From NCBI GenBank assembly GCA_019648995.1, contig BLXT01008431.1, forward strand, positions 92,337-115,371: a stretch of 23,035 nucleotides of DNA, read 5' to 3'. The DNA is from Plakobranchus ocellatus (Eukaryota; Mollusca; Gastropoda; Plakobranchidae). Shown piece after piece: positions 18,034 through 23,035 of this stretch. The position numbers were made by a program, and so were the translations under genes. How positions within the stretch are numbered: the first letter of the stretch is position 1; each line of letters starts with the position of its first letter. The notes under the pieces were generated by a model. It was given only the letters and a program-made list of their open reading frames with translations. It was not told where the DNA came from and did not search any database.

Positions 18034-19056
18034 GTGAGTTTTTGCTCTCATCCTTGTGACTTATGAAATATACACTTGTAAGCTAAAAGAATTGAGAATT
18101 TGAAACAATTACATGACTAACGTCTCAAAACAGTGACCCGTGGCTCAGTGCTTCACATTGACAACCAATGCCTTAGTAACCACTTTTGTCGGTGTCTTTC
18201 CCCAAAAGTCGGATGAAAACAATATTGATTGAAGCTCTAGTACAAACGCTATATGATTCAATGAGCATGTCGGACTCTTGCTCTGATAATAAATGTAAAC
18301 AAAGTACCCGTAGAAGTAGAGTTTCGGGAAGGACTTTAATATAGTTGACAGTTTTTGACGAAATGAATAGCTTGTCTAATATCTAGATTTAGATTAGATC
18401 TAGATCTAATCTATCTAAATCTGGAATTCTCGATTCTATTTTTAGTTTAAGCTTCAGCTAATGTAATCTAGAATCTAGATCTAGACGTAGATCTAGATCT
18501 AGACGTTCTATGTAACTTTTATCAGGCACAGTAGTCGGTAGATTCTAGACAACCAAAAAAAAAAATAAAATAAAATAAATAAATAAGAAATAAAAATAAA
18601 AAAAAAAAAATTTCAGTGCAAAAGGAAAACAATCTAGATTCTACAGGATGAACTAAAAAAAAAGGTGGCCGAAGTAAAGCTGTGGGCGAGGTTCCAAGGC
18701 TGTGATTAGTCATAAATGAATAAATTATCCTAAGTATAGGCTATGCTTAATTTTATTCAGGAACAAAAGCCAGAGCAGTAGCTTAAATTTATTATTATTA
18801 AATTATTGATATGATGCTATACTATAGTATAAAGGTGTGTGGGTCTTTCTTGCATTGCAGCACTAGCAGCCATCGTAGTACCTAGATAAATCTTTAGGCC
18901 TACAAACCAATAATGATGAAACCATTACATGTTTTATCCCATTCCATAATTACAACACTAGATCTCAATCTAACCAAATAATGATGCTTTGAAAAAAAAA
19001 AGCTTTTACTAATAATATGATACTAATAAAAGGCTCAATACTTTTTTAATTTACAG
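18034..19056 (+). other. gene 2, intron 1 (inferred)
   Basis: Bounded by GTGAGT and TTTAATTTACAG. It contains a dense GATCTA/TCTAGA patch, an A-rich low-complexity stretch at 18,555-18,612 and a TAGGCCTAC motif near 18,894. No coding signal. Confidence 0.45.
18378..18516. repeat. GATCTA/TCTAGA-rich cryptic repeat
   Basis: Repeated overlapping AGATCTAGATCTA and CTAGATTTAGATTAGATC strings. Because GATC and CTAG are self-complementary, the patch is rich in overlapping palindromes. Smaller patches occur near 3,090-3,250 and 13,640-13,665. Confidence 0.85.
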
Positions 19057-19206
19057 ATGATGAGATCTTCACAGCCCTTAAATCACATTTTTTGGGCTCA
19101 AGGCAAAGGGTGCAGACCAGCAATCCCTGATATAGATGCCCCATCTTACAGAACACTTGCACAGCATCATTTCCTGAAAGTTGATGGGAGAGCAACCTGG
19201 GAGACA
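19057..19206 (+). pseudogene. gene 2, exon 2
   Basis: Follows TTTACAG and is followed by GTATGT. Entering with the exon 1 phase gives DDEIFTALKSHFLG and a stop at 19,128. One frame over, the exon gives RPAIPDIDAPSYRTLAQHHF and LKVDGRATWET, ending exactly at a codon boundary before the donor. A frameshift therefore lies between about 19,095 and 19,128. The ATG at 19,057 is probably not a start codon, because it sits directly on the acceptor. Confidence 0.55.
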
Positions 19207-19609
19207 GTATGTTCTATGTTTGCAATTTTTATTTTTATTTGTGCAGCTTTGCCTGCAATGCCTCAAGGTATTTTTTTTTTTATTTGAGCCTATTTTCTTC
19301 AAGAACATGGATACCTGTACCAGTACATGTTTCTTTTTTTCTGGTTTTTTTTTTTTTTTTCACGAGAAATCAGTGTTGTAAAGGGCCTAGCAACAAGGTG
19401 ATACAGACCTGAAAAAAATATTCTTCATAATTCTGAATATCATTTTTATCATGACTTGAGTTCATATTGTGCTTCTACCGTCTATGACCTTATCTTCACA
19501 GTATCCCACGTAATTCTTTAAAATGTTAAGAGAAATTTCCTTGATCCACAAGTAATGTCCATGTATACTGATATGGTGCCTATTATATTTTTTTTTTTAC
19601 TTTTACCAG
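19207..19609 (+). other. gene 2, intron 2
   Basis: GTATGT at the left and a long T-rich tract ending in TTTTACCAG at the right form a textbook 403-base intron. It joins two open frames in phase 0. T homopolymers inside produce spurious poly-Phe frames. Confidence 0.6.
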
Positions 19610-20157
19610 GTGACAGCCTGGTACCACAAACTGTTTCCTGATTCTGTAGTCACTAAAGGTCAACTCGAGCATAAGGTTCTCAGGACCGTGATGGCACTGC
19701 AAGAAAAGCTAGCTGACAACGACAAGGAAGCTGCACTAACATATTTAGAAACTAGGTTAGATGCTAATTTCTATGAAATTCCAAAAGCTCTCTCAGCCAT
19801 TGGTTTAAGCTGTAAACTTTATTAAATTTTGATCATGAAGAAATTGTTGTGCCAGAGAACTTTGTTCTATCTAAAGAAATTGTTCATTCACTAAAACTAT
19901 TCAGATACCATGAACATCAAACTAAACCTTTTCTTTGTAGATGGCTTAAGAAATTACTATCTAGTGGGCCAACCAGTTATCTTAATGTGAGCTATAATAT
20001 AAATTGGGTAAGATTGTTAAATCTATTAAGACATTCAAAAAAAAACAAAGCAGTTGATTTACTTAATACTTTCCTTTCTAAACCTTTCTTTGACTTTGAG
20101 TCTGTAGAGACTCCCCAGGCTAAACCTGTAGATTGCGTCCATAAAATACAGCTCTAA
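19610..20157 (+). pseudogene. gene 2, exon 3, globular N-terminal part
   Basis: Begins VTAWYHKLFPDSVVTKGQLE in phase with exon 2 and runs to YLETRLDANFYEIPKALSAI and a stop at about 19,823. One frame over it continues from about 19,828: NFDHEEIVVPENFVLSKEIV, WLKKLLSSGPTSYLNVSYNI, NWVRLLNLLRHSKKNKA, ending at TAA 20,155. The pattern of conserved Trp and Leu suggests a helical globular domain. Open sequence continues in the same frame beyond the TAA, so that stop is a nonsense change, not the natural end. Confidence 0.55.
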
Positions 20158-20707
20158 CAACTTCAAGCAACCAATCGCAAACTATTGATGTGTCTAGAAG
20201 ATAAGGAAAGCCTTATAAACAACATGACCCTCCAACTTCAAGCCTTAAGGAGAAGAGAGAGAATCTTTACGAGAGGAAGCAGCAGTTTTGATAGAGAACA
20301 ATGGCAAAACACAGGCTACTTTGAAAGAAAAGGAGAGTCTCAAAGTCAGGAATCAACAACTGGGGGAGGAGTTAAACACAGTAAGAAAATCTAAATGTTA
20401 CAGAAGGAATTTTCTCCTAAGTAAGCAACTGAAGGACACTAAAGAAAAGAATGAACAACTGCAAAAAAAGATCGTGCAAATAACTAGTGAGACTAACAGG
20501 CTCAAAAAGGAGTTACTAGAAGAGAGAGATGCAAAATCAAGGCTTGATGAAGTAGAAAGAGATTTAATATCTATAAAAAAACGACTTAAGAGTGAACAAA
20601 CAGTGAAGTCTAAGTACAAAAGAGATTTGAAAAAAGAGCAAGCGCGGGTGGCCTATCTGCTCGACAAAGTGGAAGAAGGAAAAGTCCAACTGAAAACACC
20701 TGGGTAA
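20158..20707 (+). pseudogene. gene 2, coiled-coil part
   Basis: QLQATNRKLLMCLEDKESLI leads into a long charged heptad-like region rich in Glu, Lys, Leu and Gln. After a frameshift between about 20,265 and 20,290, an open frame to 20,704 includes NQQLGEELNTVRK, LQKKIVQITSETNRLKKELL and EVERDLISIKKRLKSEQ. This is a coiled coil of roughly 130 residues, typical of an oligomerisation segment. TAA at 20,705 interrupts, but coding continues in the same frame (NKYSDNVRLMYMALQGE). Confidence 0.6.
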
Positions 20708-21200
20708 AACAAATATTCGGACAATGTGCGATTAATGTATATGGCTCTGCAGGGAGAAACAAACGTAGCAGCACAAAATGTGAAGAAAGTTGTACAAATA
20801 GTTGCTAAAAACATGTTCAATTTCAATTTGTCTAACGCAGATTTACCAGCATCATCATCTGCACTTAACTTCATGAGTGAGGCCCATGTGATATCTCAAC
20901 AGCAAATTGCTGGAACACTCTTGTCCTCTAATCACTTTACATATGCTTCTGACAAGACAAGCAGACAGAAGAGACATAACAAAAGTATATACACTTGGAT
21001 AATGGGGAAAGTCCTATTTCTTGCCTTCAATGAAATCGCCTGTGATGACTCTCAAACACTACTGGAAACAACTTAGAAGAAGCATTAAAAAATCTGGCTG
21101 CCGGGTGTTGTTCAGACCAGCCATGTTCTGAAGCAGACATCTTCAAGGAGTTTATAAAAAAGCTTGCATGTTTGATATCAGATAGAGCAGCTGTCATGAA
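20708..21200 (+). pseudogene. gene 2, downstream domain up to the SDRA motif
   Basis: Continuing in the coiled-coil frame: LMYMALQGETNVAAQNVKKV, LPASSSALNFMSEAHVISQQ, YASDKTSRQKRH and WIMGKVLFLAFNEIACDDSQ, with a stop at 21,074. One frame over: LEEALKNLAAGCCSDQPCSE and FIKKLACLISDRAAVMK. The DKTSRQKR and SDRA positions are the ones I recall as conserved in the invertebrate family. The Asp residues there could belong to an RNase H-like fold, but that is only a suggestion. The rest of the domain is cut off by the retrotransposon fragment. Confidence 0.5.
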
Positions 21201-22259
21201 GTGGCGGACCTGCCAAAATATCTAGGCGTATCGCTCGACCCACGGCTGAACCTCACTAAGCATGTCAAGAACGTAGCCTCGAACGTACGTGAGCAATTAG
21301 GTATAGTACAAAAAGTCGCAGGAACATCGTGGGGGGCCAAGCCCCTCACATTGCGAACCCTATATACAAGTTTTGTGCGCCCCGTCCTGGAATACGCCAA
21401 CCCAATCCTAAACCTGGTAAGCCACAAGTCGCTTGAAACGCTCGACAAAGTGCAGAACGCCGCGCTCAGGCTTATTACTGGGGGACTACAGAGCACCCCT
21501 ATCTCGGTTCTTGAGGCTGCCACAGGATGCGAGCCGCTCGGACTCAGACGCGAGGTACAGACAGTTAAAACGCTAGAGGAATATCTCCGCATGGAGGCAG
21601 GAAGTACGTTGAAGGGGACGGCAGAAAACTATAACGCGCAGAAAAGACGACTACAGAAAGAGTCCGTCCTCAGCACAGCATATAAATATGCACCAAAATT
21701 CAGTCTATCTTCCAATCGAGCCCCCCTACCAACACCATGCTGGGCACCAGAAAAAGCCCCAGTGCCGCCCGAGATCCGAGCGGACATAGGATGGTTAGGT
21801 ACGAAGTCAGATGCTACACCATCAGCACTGAAAGCATTCGCATTAGAAAAGGTATCGAGTCTCGATAGTAGCTACGCCATCCGCTACATGGACGGCTCAG
21901 CAGAAAATGGAATCGGCAAAGGAGGATACAGTGTCTTATACCAGTGGCCCGACGGAACGACAACCAGGGAAGCCGGCAGCGTAGGTAGTATATGTTGCAG
22001 TTATGATTGCGAATACAAAGCTCTCCTCAAGTGTTTAAAGGGAACGATCAGGAGGCATAGGGAAGTTGGCCCGCTCCCGGGCGTGGCCATACTGACCGAT
22101 TGCCAGGCTCTGTTGCATAATTTGAAAAGGGCAGGATCCGCAGAAGTCGGGGAGGCCATGTGCCTCATAGACGAGTTACAAAGGCTTGAAAAAGTACGGC
22201 TCGAAGTGTACAAAAGTGAGCTTCTCCCCACTGAGAGCAAGTTTGGCGATGCAAAGTGA
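21201..22259 (+). CDS. retrotransposon reverse transcriptase end plus RNase H (5'-truncated copy 3)
   Basis: A 352-codon open fragment with no native start; its first codon is GTG at the insertion junction. KYLGVSLDPRL (about 6-16) and LYTSFVRPVLEYANP (about 54-68) are the thumb region after the reverse transcriptase active site, which is missing. RNase H begins at YMDGSAENG (Asp231), with CEYKALLKCL (Glu271) and ILTDCQALL (Asp300) as three of the four acidic residues. The final Asp (ADGLAK in the other copies) is gone: after DELQR, at about 22,184, the frame runs into leader sequence EVYKSELLPTESKFGDAK and stops. It cuts gene 2 on the left and is joined head to tail to another copy on the right. 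The open frame suggests a fairly young insertion. Confidence 0.8.
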   Translation: MADLPKYLGVSLDPRLNLTKHVKNVASNVREQLGIVQKVAGTSWGAKPLTLRTLYTSFVRPVLEYANPILNLVSHKSLETLDKVQNAALRLITGGLQSTPISVLEAATGCEPLGLRREVQTVKTLEEYLRMEAGSTLKGTAENYNAQKRRLQKESVLSTAYKYAPKFSLSSNRAPLPTPCWAPEKAPVPPEIRADIGWLGTKSDATPSALKAFALEKVSSLDSSYAIRYMDGSAENGIGKGGYSVLYQWPDGTTTREAGSVGSICCSYDCEYKALLKCLKGTIRRHREVGPLPGVAILTDCQALLHNLKRAGSAEVGEAMCLIDELQRLEKVRLEVYKSELLPTESKFGDAK

Positions 22260-22560
22260 CGATTCAGAAAGAAGCCAACCAAACCTAAAACGGTATCCAA
22301 TGACACAACGGATCACCGCAAAGGAATGGATCTCTGGCATACGGTCAATAATGGGCATTATTGACCAGTGGCAAGGTGGGTCTATCGACGCCACAAGGTG
22401 TGCTCCCGCGTACACCAGACCTGTCCGTTAACAATCGATGGGGCTCGGGCCCCACCCCACGACGGGGCTCTAAAGTGTCAGTGGTCGCTCCCGGGGCTAG
22501 GAGGCCCGCCCTCGGGTGGGTCGACTACGAGCAGAAAACAGCCCTACTCCCCCAAATCGC
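22185..22560 (+). mobile_element. retrotransposon 5' leader (copy 4)
   Basis: Matches 14,731-15,007: CTCGAAGTGTACAAAAGTGA, CACGACGGGGCTCTAAAGTG, GTCAGTGGTCGCTCCC and CCCTACTCCCCCAAATC just before the start codon. It is longer than the other leader by a segment around 22,290-22,420. GC-rich; it may hold the internal promoter typical of such elements, though I can identify none. Confidence 0.65.
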
Positions 22561-23035
22561 ATGAAAATCACAAATAAAGAAAGCAAACGTTGGGCCCCTC
22601 AACCCACACATATGAGGACGGACAGATTAAGACGGAAACGGACTGGAACGGAAAAATTGGAAATGTCTAATGGAAGAAGAAGACGGCTCCCCAAACGTCC
22701 CCAGAGGACAAGCTCGCTCAATATTATGCAGATCAATGTCCAAGGCTGTAAGACCCTGCGCCACACCCAGGTCCGGAAACTCCTGAGTAAACGAGATATA
22801 CATGTGGTGCTGGCGCAGGAGACCCTCCTTGGAAAGGATAAGGAATACACCCTCCCAGGTTATGAGGTTTTCCGGTGCGACTGCCACACGAGGGGAAAGG
22901 CGTGCCGCGGCATCGCCACTTTCATAAGAAAGGACATGAGGGCGAAAGTCACGAATAACCACAATCCGAGTGGTTCCGATACCCAATCAGTGGAAGTATG
23001 GTGGATGGGCAAAAAATATCAGATCTACAACTGGT
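22561..23035 (+). CDS. retrotransposon endonuclease, open to the window end (copy 4)
   Basis: From ATG 22,561 the frame is open for all 158 codons to the end of the window, the only undamaged 5' end of this family here. A basic Lys/Arg/Pro-rich leader (1-50) is followed by the EEP endonuclease fold: LNIMQINVQG (Asn59), HVVLAQETLLGKDKEY (Glu87), LPGYEVFRCDCHTR, IATFIRKDMRAKV and VEVWWMGKKYQIYNW. Asn59 and Glu87 are the first two metal/catalytic motifs and line up with Asn58 and Glu86 of copy 1, confirming the start. The downstream endonuclease, reverse transcriptase and RNase H would lie outside the window. It may be a potentially active copy. Confidence 0.8.
   Translation, partial: MKITNKESKRWAPQPTHMRTDRLRRKRTGTEKLEMSNGRRRRLPKRPQRTSSLNIMQINVQGCKTLRHTQVRKLLSKRDIHVVLAQETLLGKDKEYTLPGYEVFRCDCHTRGKACRGIATFIRKDMRAKVTNNHNPSGSDTQSVEVWWMGKKYQIYNW

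Larger units (their letters stand above)
17927..21200 (+). pseudogene. split coiled-coil transposon-like gene (gene 2), interrupted
   Basis: A three-exon gene by splice logic: exon 1 about 17,927-18,033, exon 2 19,057-19,206, exon 3 from 19,610. Exon 1 ends in phase 1 (AATAG then GTGAGT). Exon 2 supplies the two missing bases and ends in phase 0, and exon 3 starts in phase 0. The protein has a basic N-terminus, a globular helical part, a long coiled coil (about 20,160-20,700) and a downstream domain reaching ISDRAAVMK. There a retrotransposon fragment cuts it at about 21,194-21,205. I remember this architecture as an uncharacterised multi-copy family in bivalves, amphioxus and cnidarians. The function is unknown; a transposase-like role is an inference. 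Several frameshifts and two in-frame stops (20,155 and 20,705) make it a pseudogene. Confidence 0.6.

Noticed and set aside
19057-19287. ATG at 19,057 as a gene start and the frame read through the donor
   Set aside because: The ATG abuts a splice acceptor, its phase fits exon 1, and the frame beyond 19,206 runs into a T-rich intron.
19181-19412. Poly-Phe open frames
   Set aside because: They arise from T homopolymers in intron 2.
22176-22986. Minus-strand frames of 79-119 codons at the right end
   Set aside because: They are antisense to the open endonuclease frame and the leader and have no domain.

Overview
The window is eukaryotic, AT-rich, non-coding-dominated DNA. It contains spliced gene remains, several classes of invertebrate transposon and abundant microsatellites. 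The frequent short motifs GTAGGCCTA, ACATGTA and GATCTA, together with the transposon families present, suggest a marine invertebrate, most likely a mollusc and perhaps a gastropod. That is an inference from motif usage and remembered families, not a database match. I see no intact host gene.

Layout. Bases 1-10,180 are mostly AT-rich sequence with no gene. They hold long GA and AAT microsatellites, a polypyrimidine tract, a family of hairpin repeats bounded by TTCCACC/GGTGGAA, a 72-bp tandem duplication, tRNA-derived SINE copies on the minus strand, and a decayed L1/Tx1-like LINE fragment on the minus strand (about 6,440-6,955). From about 10,336 onward the window is a nest of mobile elements. 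There are at least four pieces of one GC-richer non-LTR retrotransposon family with an apurinic-type endonuclease, a reverse transcriptase and an RNase H (10,336-12,300; 12,602-14,700, split by another element; 14,731-15,840; 21,200-23,035). A terminal-inverted-repeat element of about 1.5 kb lies inside one endonuclease copy (12,740-14,245). Only the last retrotransposon piece has a long open 5' frame; it runs off the window's end with its two visible catalytic motifs intact.

The most interesting part is 15,864-21,200, where two broken transposon-like genes lie head to tail between retrotransposon pieces. Gene 1 (15,864-about 17,316) starts behind a consensus splice acceptor with a strong Kozak ATG. 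Read across frameshifts, it encodes a zinc-binding region resembling the N-terminal domain of the V(D)J recombinase subunit RAG1, followed by a 279-codon open frame that stops abruptly at 17,316-17,331. Gene 2 (17,927-about 21,200) is a split gene whose exon 1 donor, exon 2 and exon 3 have compatible splice phases. It encodes a globular N-terminal part, a long coiled coil and a downstream domain ending in an ISDRAAVMK motif, where a truncated retrotransposon cuts it off. I remember both as uncharacterised multi-copy families in molluscs and other invertebrates. A RAG1-N-like protein on a mobile element has been described from Aplysia (N-RAG-TP), and gene 1 is best viewed as a relative of that group. 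The genes do not form a working pathway here: the window records successive insertions and decay.
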